DNA from: Plicaturopsis crispa FD-325 SS-3
Lineage: Eukaryota; Basidiomycota; Agaricomycetes; Amylocorticiales; Amylocorticiaceae
DNA length: 64,000 nucleotides
Assembly: GCA_000827205.1 (NCBI GenBank)
Contig: KN832561.1
Coordinates: forward strand, 1,568,906-1,632,905
Reading direction: 5' to 3'
Shown here: positions 45,130 to 57,082 of the stretch, in pieces
How positions within the stretch are numbered: position 1 is the stretch's first letter
Layout of the letters: each line of letters starts with the position of its first letter
Translations under genes and position numbers: made by a program
The notes under the pieces: generated by a model
The model's database searches: none
What the model was told of the DNA's origin: nothing
Seen by the model: only the letters and a program-made list of their open reading frames with translations

Positions 45130-46793
45130 TTATCTCCGTCGTTTCTTACTCGATCCTTCGTGGCTATGCGTATCTCCTGCTGCCTCCCCGCCTGCAGCTA
45201 CACCTCCGCCGCCTCTACCACCGCCCCCACGCCACCCACGTCCGCGCCCGCGGGCCCAGTTTCCCCTGCCACGGCCCCGACCTCCTCGATCGTACAGCAC
45301 GCTCGTGTGCACATACGTCTGGACAGCGACCTCCATGGCAGTGTCAAGCGAGTCGAGACTTATGCCGGGCGGGTCTAGCGCGTTTGGCGGTATGACGACC
45401 TGCATGAAATCCCAAGCGGCCTCTGCACGGCCCATGCCCCACGCCTCGCTCGCTTGGCGCTCGATTTCCCGCATGACGCCCGTGCGCAGTGCGCCTATGC
45501 CTCGGTCATTCCGCGGGGCAGGAAATCTAGGGCGGAATCGCCGGTGAGTACATGATGAGGGGGGAAACCATGGCAGCAATTAGTTCTTACCTGCCGCCTA
45601 TGTGGTTGAGGACAAGCCTCGCCGCACCTACTTCTCTTGCAAACATGCCTGCCATACTGGGAACGGAATGGCCCCGTGCGAGTGCCTTCTCGCGAACGGC
45701 TTCTGCTGTTCTGTTGGAGGCCGGATCGACTGAGCGCGGAATATGTGCGTCGGTAGCTTCGTGTACAACGAGAGATGGCGAGGGAGAAATTGCGAGGGGG
45801 ATTATAGCAGAGGCATCAGAGGTGTCGCCGAGGACAACCAGTTTGCGTTCGGGACCAGAGGTCTCGCGAATGATATAGCCAAAAGATGGAGCTGTAAAGT
45901 GTGTTAGAATTTTTGGCTGCTTCGTTCTGAAGAGGTATCTTGCACCTCGATGTGAGATGGGACCGGCGTCAACTACTATATCGCTGAGAGGACCGGTTCC
46001 GCCAGTGAACTCGCGCCAGAAGCCATCCTCATCAGAGAAAAGGTCCTCTCCGGCCACCTCGCTTTCGTGCAAGTCGTCAGGTTCGCATGGTGTCGGTTCG
46101 TCACCTTCCCTGAGTAATTCGTGTACTATAAACTTCTCTGCTGTTCCTGTGAGCGTCATCTTCATAATGCTGCGCACAAATGTGCGCAGGCCAGCTGGGC
46201 CATATAGTTCTATCTTCGGCTGGGTGTGTGCCAAAAGAATTGTGAGCGGACAATGAGCAGAATGCATGCGATGTCGCGGTGGAAAGAATTACGGGTTTCG
46301 TGGACGGCCCAGGGTCTCCGAGGTAGCCAGACTCTAACAATGGCGGGAACAACACATTGCGTAGAATGGGGATAATGCCCATGATGTGGTCTGCGTGCAT
46401 ATGCGTGATGAATATTTTCTTGACGCTGTTGACTTTGAGATGACGCGCCCCTCCGCGCGGCTGCAGCGCAAACTGGCGGAGGGTACCCTCGGCGCAATCG
46501 ACCACTATACTTCCCACACAGTCAGACCGACATGGATGGATGCCATACAATAGAATCGTACTCCATAAATTATCATTTCCCAGAACGTCGGCGACAAGAC
46601 TGGAGCAATTACGCGACTCGGAAGGGCCTCCTCCACTGGATGTGCCCAGAAATGTGACGGTCATATCTCTGGACATTTCTCGAGGAGCTCTTCGTTGAAA
46701 TGGACGAAAATTTGCGTGGTAGTGCCGGTATCCTTGTGCGATGGTATTTCTCGATACACAAGGTGGAATAAATTTCAGAAAGGCAAATTGCAT
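45130..46793 (-). CDS. tRNase Z (3' tRNA-processing endonuclease), short form, with RG-rich tail
   Basis: Metallo-beta-lactamase-fold nuclease that removes 3' trailers from pre-tRNAs. An N-terminal stretch MQFAFLKFIPPCVSRNTIAQ up to residue 39 is basic and could be a mitochondrial presequence. The catalytic domain begins MTVTFLGTSSGGGPSESRNC and has the zinc motif THMHADHIMG, later SHRGAPSFGYIIRETSG, VVLGDTSDASAI (third zinc ligand) and VHEATDAHI. After GAARLVLNHIGGR comes a C-terminal extension: FPAPRNDRGIGALRTGV, an Arg/Gly-rich run and the basic cluster SSKKRRR. TAA at 45130-45132. About six exons. Length about 430 residues, so the short class by domain count. A second Met (position 40) would drop the presequence. 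Confidence 0.85.
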
Positions 46794-47004
46794 GAGTAGA
46801 TTGAAAGCAGAACGAACGAGAGAAAGCCAACGCCCACAAACGCCGTCGGATCGGCATCCGGATGAACGCGTGGATTCGATTTGAACTTGAACGCTTCATT
46901 GCAACAACAGCAACTGGTCCGTTCATGATAGCCAGTATATCTCAAATCCTATAGCTCAGTGTCGTTTTTTCTACGAAAACATATCTAACCAGTACACGCC
47001 GGTC
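46794..47004. promoter_or_regulatory. Divergent promoter region of tRNase Z and a hypothetical gene
   Basis: 211 bp separate two start codons facing away from each other. A short T-rich tract precedes the plus-strand ATG. No TATA box is clear. Confidence 0.4.
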
Positions 47005-48240
47005 ATGGCATCCTCACGCTCATTAAATTCCCCAAATGTCTCCAGTAACGCACCCCCTCCAACACAGTTCAACTCGCCAGCTTTCCCCTCGATGCCAAAC
47101 GTATTCGTTATTCCACCGGACGAAGAACAGCCCGAGAACCAGCCTTGGTGTTGCTTTGATGCTGGGAATGGACGAGGGCCAAAGTTTTCTACATCGCCGG
47201 ACATGGATTCCCTCGACGTCGCGGTAACAGTCATGCACCAGGATCGCGCAGTGGCAGACGCGCCCACATTCCATCGCTCCTCGGGTGAGGAAGACGACAC
47301 CGACGTCGTGATGCCGCGAAAGCGGTCGCGTCCGGAGTCTGTGGTCAGCTTTCACATAGATCAGTCGCAGGAGGATGTTATAGAGGTCGTGAAGGTCGGA
47401 AGGCGGGATGGTACCCAGGTCGAAGAGGACGATGCTGCGCATAGAATAAAGCGGTCAAAGACCTTTGTTTCGCGTGCCTCGAAGGCCTTCAAGTCTATCA
47501 AGAATATTGGCAAGGGTTCGACGCGTAAACACGCGAAAGACGCCTGGCCCTCTCGGGACTCTACCTCGAGTGTGTCCAGCCGCGCACAATCATACCAGGA
47601 AGGCACGGCGGACGTCTTTACCACATCTGCCTCTGCGCCAACACTTAGCCGACGCAAATCCCTCGCCCTCTCTCTCTTTTCTCCCAGAGAGCTATCATTA
47701 GACCGAGGTATCTCGAACGAGAACTGTCCCATAGAATTCACGCCTCCCGACTCCCCGACACGGGCGCAGGATCCTAGTAATGTCTCGGACAGTCTTGTCA
47801 TGGTCGACGAGCCAGATCTTCCACCACCTACCGCCACGCTGTCCACTCCCCGCACCACCCGTCGTCGGTTCTCACTCCTCGAGCTCCATCGCGTCTTCTC
47901 TTTTTCTCCGACCGCGCCTACCGATGCACCCGGGGACTCGTCCCCTCCATCATCAACTTCCTCGACAGCATCCACACCCCTCCCACATCCGCCAAGTCTG
48001 TTCCATGACGGCCCAGGCGCCGCCTCATCGTCCACCGACGCTCTCTCAGAACGGCCGGAAACCCCGCAGGACGATGACATGTATGTAGATGATGAACAGG
48101 TGACACCGAAGGGCGGGAAATTCTGGCGACCTCACGGGGTTGAGCCACCAGAGGATTACAGCCTCGAGATGCGGCTGGACTCGCTTCACTTCGACTCCCT
48201 CTCCTTCGACGCCGAGGGCTTCGACGTCTCTCTTGGGTAA
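47005..48240 (+). CDS. Hypothetical disordered protein, intronless
   Basis: A 411-codon uninterrupted frame starting MASSRSLNSPNVSSNAPPPT. It is rich in Ser, Pro, Thr and charged residues with almost no hydrophobic core, so it is predicted to be largely disordered. Visible features are basic clusters (PRKRSRPES near residue 104; RIKRSKTF near 147; RKHAKDAW), which could act as nuclear localisation signals, many SP/TP sites (SPREL, FTPPDSPTR, TPRTTRRRFSLLE), and an acidic C-terminus (DDDMYVDDEQVTP) with a short repeat LHFDSLSFDAEGFDVSLG. No known domain. It could be a regulatory or scaffold protein; this is a guess. Codon use on the plus strand is clearly coding, and antisense frames are shadows. 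Confidence 0.65.
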   Translation: MASSRSLNSPNVSSNAPPPTQFNSPAFPSMPNVFVIPPDEEQPENQPWCCFDAGNGRGPKFSTSPDMDSLDVAVTVMHQDRAVADAPTFHRSSGEEDDTDVVMPRKRSRPESVVSFHIDQSQEDVIEVVKVGRRDGTQVEEDDAAHRIKRSKTFVSRASKAFKSIKNIGKGSTRKHAKDAWPSRDSTSSVSSRAQSYQEGTADVFTTSASAPTLSRRKSLALSLFSPRELSLDRGISNENCPIEFTPPDSPTRAQDPSNVSDSLVMVDEPDLPPPTATLSTPRTTRRRFSLLELHRVFSFSPTAPTDAPGDSSPPSSTSSTASTPLPHPPSLFHDGPGAASSSTDALSERPETPQDDDMYVDDEQVTPKGGKFWRPHGVEPPEDYSLEMRLDSLHFDSLSFDAEGFDVSLG

Positions 48241-48472
48241 CATATACATTTGACACACGCACTCATGCACGCACCCTCATCTTCACGTTACCGATTATGC
48301 CCCCCATCTTCATTGACACAGTTATCCGGATCCATAATCAACTCCTTATCTGCTATCTTGTCTCACTGCATTCGACGATCTTCATGTAGCCATCTTTACC
48401 CGCGGGCATACATATGCATACCCTCTCGCAGGAGGTTTACCCACTACTGAATAAAGTGTAGATCCCTGTTGC

Positions 48473-51400
48473 CTATGGCCAACCAACCAGTGCGAAGTAA
48501 AACCTGCGATTGGTGTACTCGTATACATGAAGTTCCAAAGGTATGGGCGGAATCTCTTGCCCGTACTTCAGTATTTCTCTGAGATGACTAGAAGACACAA
48601 CAGTCAGACCGACGTAGCATGCGTATGCCTGGAGTACTTACTGAGGGTGACAAGCGATGTCCAACCAGTGAAGGGGTGACTATAACAGACTCGGTCAAGA
48701 TTTGGTGCGGAAGGGTATGCACTTCACGTACCTTCGCTGGCCTTTTCCTGTGATGGGGTCATATTGCTCCCAAACGTATCCCGTGCGCTCATATTCCTAA
48801 GGGGCAAACACGTCAGAACGAAGGCGTACAACCGGCATTGAGCAGGCATATTAACCTTGAACACGTTATCGACGACGTTCTTCCGTAGCTCATCATATAT
48901 AACCTTTGCGCGAGCCTGGTAAGGGCCCTCTTTAGCGGCATATGTCTGTCCTTGGCGTAAGTGTGACCGCCCCTGAATTGCGTTACTTAAAGATACCCAC
49001 CTTGTGCAGTGCGCTGAGAGCAAGATAATTCATCTGCATCCATATGGGACCTTTCCAGTAATTTTCACCCGTTCCGAATTGAGGATGGGATGCGGACAAG
49101 CTGCGGATACCATACGGCGACCAGAGCTGCTTCGGGTCATGCAGGATGTCGAAGATCGCGTTGAGGTGTGGGGAGTCGGGAGGGAGAAGTTCGAGGAGGA
49201 AAGGGAACAACGACAGATAGCCCTGGTGGCAGACATGGTAGGATTCGTCTACAGAGAGATTTCAGTCATTAAAACGAAAGCAGGATAACAACGCCGGACC
49301 TTCATCATCAACGTTAGCGTCGCAGTACATCTGGTTCTCAGCGCTCCAGTGCAAATCTGTGGCGAATACGTGTCATTGTCAGTTCAAGCAGTACGAACAA
49401 CTTCGACGAACCTTCAATATTATCCAGGATAGCGGTCTCAATTTCACCAAACGACGCCGCATCTTCAGTCTCTCCCACGAAATCCGCGATCTCTCGCATA
49501 GTTCTGGTAAAGAAGCCCATCCAACTGATCAAGTCCAGATGCAGCTCGCCCGCATGCGGGGGCCCGCGTGGGTAGTCGTCCATCCCGCTCGTGAGTACAT
49601 GCTCCTGCGAGCGGCCACGCCAGCGGTACGCCTCCGTGCGCGAGCGCGCTTTCCGTGCATACTGCTTAATCTGCCCGCGCTGCGTGCGCCGGAACCAGTC
49701 GTAGTGGCGTTTGAGGGGCCCGTAGATCGACTTGAGGAAGGACACGGCGAGCTCGGGCGATTCGAGGTACTGGCTGCCTACGGACGGCACGTCGGGAGTG
49801 GAGAGCGGCACCTGGGAGCCGGCACCCATGCCGAGGCCGAGGTCCTCGTCAGTAGGTCCGGACGATGCAGAGGCTTTGACACGCGCTATGAATTGCGTGA
49901 CAGCCATGGTGAGGGTGGGAGGGTTTGCAAAGCTGGGAACCTGGGTCTGGAATTCAGGCGGGACCTGCAAGATGGGGGTCAGACGAGCGATAATGCATGG
50001 CTACAGAGGGGTCCGACCTTGCTTCGAGCTTCTTCACCGAGGATCTGTTCCCTGGCGACCCAGCCGTTCTCGTCGATGAGGTCGATCCAGTCCTTCAATA
50101 TCTGGAGACTGGAAAAAGGTCAGCGGTGGATTCCGCCCGACGACCTACCGACATTCCTACCTGAAGTCGTTGTCCCATTGACTGATATGCGCGAGATGGA
50201 ATCCCTCATCCCTGGAGTTCCAATACTAGTCAAGATCTTAGTGTAAATGGAGCTCAAGATTAAGCGCACCAGTAGAACCCACGGGGGAAGAAGCTGCGGC
50301 TGGGCGTGGCAGTCAAAAGCGCCTTTGGGTCTGTCAACCTGGCACCCTTCGACTTCGTGCCCTCTTCATCGTCGCCACCAGGCGCAAAATCGTCATCCTC
50401 GTCCCACTCGTACGTGAACCCTTCATCGACGATGGATGTCCCGTAGAAATACCCTACGCCACCCAGGAGATTTGCAGTGATGTCTTTCGAGAAAGACTTC
50501 AGCGCATCAGGCTTCGACGTTTTGAAAGAGGTGGGAACGGGAAACGCTGCCTGGAAGCGCTTGTCGTATGACTCGACCAGTGCTGGTATACCCTGGTCAA
50601 GTGTCTCCGCTATCCGTGCGCTTGTCAGCTTGATTGTACGCCCGAGAGGATTTGCGTAGCTTACCGCTGAGTTTCTGCTTGTTGCTTCCACTGTCGAAGT
50701 ATACGTCGAATTGGAAGGGGCCGTCGAACATCTTCTGCACTGCGTAGAGGTTGCTGTTGGAGTACACTTCGTCGGACAGGCTCAAGACCCATGACGGGTC
50801 GGGAATGCCGCCTTTTGGGTCTTTGTATCCGTAGACTATCTGCTGTGCGCGGGGAATAATGTTCTGAAGGATGAGGTCTATTGTTTGGATGTTGGTATAG
50901 CACAGCGCTCTGAGACAATTGAACGACGACTAGTACCTTTGGCTTGCCATATGTTTCCCGGAGGAGCGCGGAGGCCAGCGTAATGCGTCTTTCCGATTCG
51001 CTCAACGAAGGCACTAGAGTGGGGACCAGTCGATACAGCTTCATTGTGCGGGCCTGCAAAGAAATGTATAAGGATTGAGATTCTAGCTAATGGATCGGCT
51101 TACCATCTACGATTCGGACCGTGAAGTCATCTAACTCAGGAGAAGAGCCCGTGAATTTGACCTCTCCCTCGAAGCCCTGGTAGTAGTGTAGGTCAATATT
51201 CACATATATTTTTCGAGACGAGTAGGTCCCACGTTATCGTCCTCGTCATTGTCTAACTCAACACCGCCGAGGCCTTCGAGCCCAAGGTAGAATATGACCG
51301 ATGTCCTAGAAGCCTTGTCTGGATGCATGGGAGTTCATTTCAAGTACTCGCGCTTAGCAGCATACATAGAAAATAGCGCACCAGGATCTATCGGCTCGCC

Positions 51401-51829
51401 ACTGATACGTGCACCCCAGCTCCCTCCGTTTTCTCCGCCAGCAATCTTCAAGAACTCTGTCTTTATTTTGACATTATTGTTGCCGTCTTTGATCACTTGG
51501 ACGCCTCCTTCGCGCGCGTCGTATTCTGTCCAAGTGTAACTATCGAGGCCGTCTCCTTGGTCACAGGCATGTCGTGTTTCTAGTGAAAAACGCGTAGAAT
51601 TCAGCGCGTGACAATTCTACGACGCGCCATACGACGTACTGCTGATGGACTGGTAGTCTTGAGTTCCAAACCACATGAGGCCAGTCATGAGAGATTGCGG
51701 TATTCTCGGCCGGAGACCAAAGTATAGGTTGGGACGGTAGGGTCCCCACAGCAATGCGTCGGTGTCATTTTCTGGACGTGCTAATACGCCGGGGGCCAGC
51801 GGCAATAGCAGTAGCAATAGCCATTGCAT
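48473..51829 (-). CDS. CWH41: Mannosyl-oligosaccharide glucosidase (processing alpha-glucosidase I, GH63)
   Basis: ER membrane/lumen enzyme that removes the outer alpha-1,2-glucose from Glc3Man9GlcNAc2 on new glycoproteins, also affecting cell-wall beta-glucan. Signal sequence MQWLLLLLLPLAPGVLA, then LLWGPYRPNLYFGLRPRIPQ and SLMTGLMWFG (GH63 N-domain), YTWTEYDAREGGVQVIKDG, FYLGLEGLGGVEL. The (alpha/alpha)6 catalytic part has FFPRGFYWDEGFHLAHISQW, TSGMDDYPRGPPHAGELHLD and NYWKGPIWMQMNYLALSAL, followed by HPFTGWTSLVTLIL and NRRFYFALVGWP at the end, TAG at 48473-48475. About 800 residues in more than a dozen exons, complete. Start at the ATG 51827-51829. Confidence 0.93.
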
Positions 51830-52651
51830 CGTCGCACTGCGTTGGCAGTTTCGCCTCCTACGACTCGCCTATTCGTTCGATTCGCTATATCCAAGCGTTC
51901 ACCAGGAGAATGTCGACCGCTTTATGGAATGCTCTTCGCGAGCTGGACAGCAGGAATAATAACGATGAGCGTAGACTTCCAAGCTGCGTCGAACGCGAAA
52001 CGGACGTGTCATGCATTCCGATTTCCGACAGTGCTGCTTTCCGAACCGCGGCTTTCGCGTCGCGTCGCTCCTTCAACTTCCTGCCACTACTTAGACATGT
52101 ACAAAATCATTTTTCGGCGTTTGGAACACTATACAGGACCCTATAGTTTGCACCACAGGGCTGACAGTGCAGGGTCGCAAATATTATGGCTGTGCTTCGA
52201 CAAAAATCATACTCTGACTTTGCTGAGTCTGTCCTGTGCCTCCGATAAAATTGGTCTCCGAGTTTCTCCCCATTTCTCACTGACGAAGCTGTAGAACCAG
52301 TACAACGCCAGGTCAGTGCCTCCGGCCTCAGTCGTCGAGCTCAATTTGGGCATTCTACAGCTTCAATCGATTGATCAATCCCCTTTCACGTCGCGATCAC
52401 CTGCTGTGCCATGAACCTTCCCAATCATCTCAATGCAGTGCCGCCCCTCGAGCACGTGGGTATGCTGTAGAGCGGGGTCAGTGCTCAGCGCGCTCGATTG
52501 CAATTCGAGGAGGTCCATTGTCTTCCCTCGCGGTTCCGGTTGCACTCGGGCTGTGCCTCCATAAACTTATAAGAAGTCGTCCAAGTTCCCAAGATCGCCA
52601 CAAACTTCCCATACCCACCTCCCCCCACCTCCCCCCATCTCCAATTTCACC
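51830..52651. other. Divergent intergenic region
   Basis: 822 bp between glucosidase I and the SPFH gene start codons. A TATA-like CTTATAAG lies near 52566, about 85 bp before the SPFH ATG, followed by a C-rich/pyrimidine tract (52600-52646), which is typical of well-expressed fungal genes. No gene seen. Confidence 0.5.
52566..52573 (+). promoter_or_regulatory. TATA-like box and pyrimidine-rich leader of the SPFH gene
   Basis: CTTATAAG precedes a C-rich tract (CCACCTCCCC repeated) ending in CACC just before the ATG at 52652. Position suits a core promoter and leader. Confidence 0.45.
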
Positions 52652-55250
52652 ATGAGCAGCGTCGACGGAAACACTACAGTGATCAGTCCGTCGTCCCATG
52701 TCAACTACAAGAACCTCGGACCTCAGCACGATTATCTTTCCGGAAAGGCTGGCGAAGGATATGGAAGTTCGACTGCAGTCGGCACCAAGTCCAAGGTCGC
52801 AAATGATTTCACTATCACCTCGGACTACATGCTCGAAGACCGGCCGTTCTTTGTTACAATAGGTAAAGATGGCCTCATCGCTGCACTGCAGAGCTTAGAC
52901 CTGCAGCTTCGTAACGTGCGTCAATTTCCTCAGATGCCGTGGCACTACATACTAATTATAACGGTGGCACTTACAGTCTGGCAGAAACAAGATTTTGTCG
53001 GCGAAGGTATGCAGCCTCGTATACACAAGTTGTTGCGCACAACTGAAGGTGTCACATCCTGGTAGCCACCGACGGATTGGATTGGCCAGGAAGTCACACC
53101 TGGGAGAATCGGCCTCATCAACCACGGTGGTCTTCCCAAATTCTTAACGCGTCCTGGTCGCTATCCTGGGTTCCCTTTGCGCAATTGGTGGGCAAGATCA
53201 TGGCGTGGAACAAGAGGACGTACGTAGAACGAATTTTAAGTCAGATTTTCGCTTACCTTTCTCTTCATCAGTCTCGGACACCGTGATAGAATTCCTTGGC
53301 CTGACAGTCGTCCAGGTCGCCCAGAATCAGGTACGGTGGTACACTGCGACTAGCATGTGGTTCATCCTTCTTACTAGTATTCTATAGGCTGCGGTTGTTT
53401 CTGACCCTCAGGTACACGACTTCCAGCCAACATCTCGCTAGGGTTTAGGCTAACTTCCTGCTATATAGAACCATATATTCGTGGTCAAGAATTCCGGATT
53501 TGTTGCTTTTGGGATTGAAGGAACTTACAAGGTTCTTTCGATCGTTGACCAAACACATCTTCCGACCATAATCACGGACCATGTCACCGGCGTGGTGCTC
53601 GGCTGGTATGTCCCCTCGCCCTGGCCCATCTTCCCCGTGCTAAAAGCTCTTTTCAGGACGCACGAGGTCACGATGACGAGCAAGACGAGTTCCGGCCATG
53701 AAAAGGCATATGTTGTTGCGACGTTGTATGTCAATTCATGCCTTTATGAACTTAGGAGCGGCTTACGCATCTGCATCTCTCAGCTTGGACATACCGGCGT
53801 CAAACTGCGCTATACTGCAACGCGGCGATGACTTGGAGCTTCTACCTGCTGGCCAACATTACATCACGAATCCGAATGTAACTCTCCGAGGGCTCTTTAC
53901 ACTCGGCGAGAATCAGCTCGAGATGCCGACCAAAGATATGTACGTGCAGTTCACAGGCTTCGGTAGCTTGTATACCCATCAGCTCATTGCATTCACTACA
54001 GATTCACCAGGGACCAAGTTCCCGTCAGCCTGACGATTTACTTGAAATGGTCAGTTTTGCGATACTTGACCAGAATTGATTCTCATTTTTTCTCGCCACA
54101 GGCAACTTACGGAGCCACTGAAGGTCAATGGTCCCTGTCGTCTGTCCACCTATCTCAGCACTGACATTGAATATCTAGCTCACCACCCACGGCTACAATA
54201 CACCATTCGATGCGCTTCGGTATGTCTCTCGGCCTAGATGTGTATCGTCTCACATCTGATGCATTTCCTGCAGGGACAAGACACAGTCTATTCTGACTCA
54301 AATCGTCTCCCACTGTGAGCCGCAGTGTTCTGCGTGTGCATTGACATATTTACTTATCTTGGCCTCCCAGTGGACTACAGCTCGATGGTCAAACAGCGCT
54401 CCTTTGGTCCCGACAACATGGAAGATGCGAGCGACCCGTCTTCTGCGTTCTTGGATGCCTTGAGGACCCGGGCAATGGACGAGATGCATGAAGCTGCATT
54501 TGAATACGGCATCGTCCTCAAAGACCTTGGTACGTCGATCAGATTCATAGGATACGTTCAGTACTGAGAGTGTTTGCCATTCAGCTGTCATCGATCGCCA
54601 ATTCAAAGGTATGCCGTGAGGCTTCGCCTAACTGAATGGATCTAACCACGCTGTTACAGGCGACATTGCCTCGACTATGGATAAACTCACGACTAGGGCT
54701 CTGCAGGCCCAAGTCGAGGCAGCTGTAAGCAGCGTCTTTTCGCCACACAATGATCAGTTTCTGACATTCGTGGAACTGTAGAACGTTGACCGCGAAAACA
54801 GCAATAGAGTCAAACAAGAGGAGGGTGCACTTTCTGTCGCGCGTATCCAGGCCCAAACCAGCAACGTAAGCGACCCGAGACAGGGCCTTCGACCCGTTCA
54901 CTGACAGCATTTGCCGCAACTAGACACGGTCCGACGCCGAGGCGTACGCGGTCATCGCGCAAGCAAAAGCACAGGCCGAGCGCACTATGATCGACGCCAA
55001 AGCACAGGCGGAGGCGACCCGCATCGCCGCTGAGGCCGAAGCGCAGGCTGTGCGCTTGAAGGCTCGCGCAGACGCGGAGGTCGTGGACCAGTTTGCGCGC
55101 GAGATGGAGCTGAGGCGCGTCGAGATTTCGCGCGTGAAGGCTTACGGCTCCAAGACCGTCTTCGTGCCCTCGGAAGGACTCGGCGCCCAGATGGGTGGCG
55201 CGATGGCCATGGGTATGGCTGCTGGGATGGGCTCAGACGCACGAAAGTAG
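52652..55250 (+). CDS. SPFH/band-7 domain protein (flotillin/stomatin-like)
   Basis: Membrane-associated scaffold of the SPFH superfamily; fungal members of this type are of unknown specific role. About 480 residues in more than twelve exons. The N-terminus MSSVDGNTTVISPSSHVNYK precedes DWIGQEVTPGRIGLINHGGL. The SPFH domain runs through LTVVQVAQNQAAVVSDPQNH, FVVKNSGFVAFGIEGTYKVL, CAILQRGDDLELLPAGQHYI and TRDQVPVSLTIYLKWQLTEP. An alanine/glutamate-rich coiled coil follows (AEAYAVIAQAKAQAERTMID to EATRIAAEAEAQAVRLKARA), as in flotillins and prohibitins. It ends with a Gly/Met-rich tail (GGAMAMGMAAGMGSDARK) and TAG at 55248-55250. No true transmembrane helix is seen, so lipid anchoring or hairpin insertion is possible. 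Confidence 0.83.
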
Positions 55251-55537
55251 GTGCGGGTAGCCTTCGTCGGCGGATTGTAAGTGTAACAACAACGGACGTT
55301 CAACGAGCTCGAGTATTGTGATTCCATCCACACATTCATTTTTTATGTATCGATCTTTCTTGGACATCTTTACTGTACTAGTAGTAGTACCTACCCTTCG
55401 GAATACCATTCATACCCCTTAAAAACACGTCTAAAAACTGAAGCAAGTTGCATTCTAGTACTATAATAAGGCCGACAGTCTGAAAGCTAGCGATACATAA
55501 TCTAATCAACAACAGCGACGAGAGCCTTGCCTCTACA

Positions 55538-56759
55538 TCACACGGGGACCTCCGTCCAGTCATCGTAGAGACCCTTCGAAGGTGGCGGCCTCGGGTAATG
55601 TGCTATCGGGCCTTTGAAGGTGTGGTGTGGGTGCTGGGAGAACTTGGCCGCCGAGAGATTATAGACGGACGCCGTAGGCATTTCCAATACCAGATCGGGC
55701 CCATGCCATTTGCGTTGGCGTGTCCTTGGAGCGGGGACCCTGCTTTCGACCTTCACCGCCCCGGGTAGCTCGTCCTTGTAGGCCAGGATCAACAACATCA
55801 AGCCTGCACAGACTGCGTCAGCAACATAACAGTCTACGAGATATAGTAGACGCACTGAAACAAGTCTCGGACCATGACGCGGCTAGAAGGACACCGGCCA
55901 TGGCTCCAGGGTTTGCTGAGTGCGCAAAATCACGCACAAGACCTCTGCGGTCGTCCTCCGTGGATCTGAGCGTGACTACGAGTGCACCGGCTAGCAAGCG
56001 CACGATTCAGTCGTGTTCGATGGAGGTGATAGCAGAAACTCACCGACACAGAAAATCCCAACGATGCCATAAATGACGACTTGCCTCACGTTGTTTGGTT
56101 CGTCGCGCCGGAATAAAAATCTGAGCGCGATCCTATCATAGGTGTCAGTCGGTGTCCGGGAGCCACCAAATACAGGAGGACGTACGATATAATAATGACG
56201 AAAAGGTTGACGATGCTCAACGACACCGCAATTGCGATGTACACTAGGCGCCGTTTAGTCCAAGTAAGCACCTAGCGGCGGACGCGCGGACGGGTCAAAA
56301 GCGGTCGAAACTCACCTGAATGAGACTTTGAATATAATGACATGGTAGACAGAGTGATAATGATTACATGGCCGACGAATATCAAGGCTAGAAAGGAGTG
56401 GTTAGTTTAGAAAGGGTCAATACTACAGTAAAGTCTTACCGAGCACGATCCCGCGGGCAGCCTGGAATAGAGAGATCATTCTGAGGATAAAAGATGGTGA
56501 GGCGGAAGCGTGAATGCAAGACGCTCCGGGCTATTGATCACGAAGGGGGGATATGTCACAACTAAAGAAGGGGACAGCTCAAGGCCGACGCCGTTTTAAA
56601 GAGCACAATGGCTAGCAAAAGGGTCGCCCCGAACAAAGACATCCGGAGCGGCCACCCTCGCCATTGTTCGACAACGCGTCGGAGTAGCGAGATTTGATAG
56701 GTATGGAACGGTCCACACATCCAGGGTATCAGTTTGGTTTCAATCTCGCTGAGAATCAT
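55538..56759 (-). CDS. Small multi-pass membrane protein, hypothetical
   Basis: A multi-exon minus-strand gene, about 250-270 residues. Exon 1 reads MILSEIETKLIPWMCGPFHT then LRMSLFGATLLLAIVLFKTA (helix). Later exons give ALIFVGHVIIITLSTMSLYS, VYIAIAVSLSIVNLFVIIIS, the charged loop ALRFLFRRDEPNNVRQ and VVIYGIVGIFC, then GLMLLILAYKDELPG, so at least five hydrophobic helices. A cytosolic tail follows (PGAVKVESRVPAPRTRQRKW; QHPHHTFKGPIAHYPRPPPS) and ends DDWTEVPV with TGA at 55538-55540. The layout resembles mushroom DUF6533/DUF6534-like membrane proteins but no signature clinches it. Exon 2 (56450-56560) is uncertain. Confidence 0.55.
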
Positions 56760-57082
56760 ACACGTAACTCAGAAAATAGCAGTCGCCGTGACGGTGACGG
56801 TTATATTTGTGGCGTAAACAGACCCGAGGATTTTCGTACGCATTGCCCTGCTCGCTGTGTTCCACCACCGGAGAAGGACTTGAACACCATCGAAGCTACG
56901 GTGCGGAGGGTTTTCGATCGCACTAGTAAGCTCTCGACTTGGGATGCCAGACCCTTCCGCTGTAGCAGGCAGGTCACACCAACTCGTAGACACGAACACG
57001 AGCAACCGTTCACTCGGGATCACTTTCAGTATCCGAACCTGAAGACTCTTCAGGGCTCAAATCCTATATCAAGTGCCCCCCA
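56760..57082. other. Intergenic region
   Basis: 323 bp between the membrane protein start and the 3' fragment of the split F-box gene. A minus-strand acidic reading (SPEESSGSDTESDPE near 57015-57060) could be a spliced tail of the F-box gene, but the join is out of phase by one base. Confidence 0.4.

Noticed and set aside
47361-48080. 239-codon minus-strand frame opposite the hypothetical gene
   Set aside because: The plus-strand frame is longer, starts with ATG and has more natural composition; the antisense frame mirrors its Ser/Pro codons.
49359-50246. 295-codon plus-strand frame in the glucosidase I region
   Set aside because: It overlaps exons of a well-matched GH63 enzyme on the minus strand and crosses their introns.
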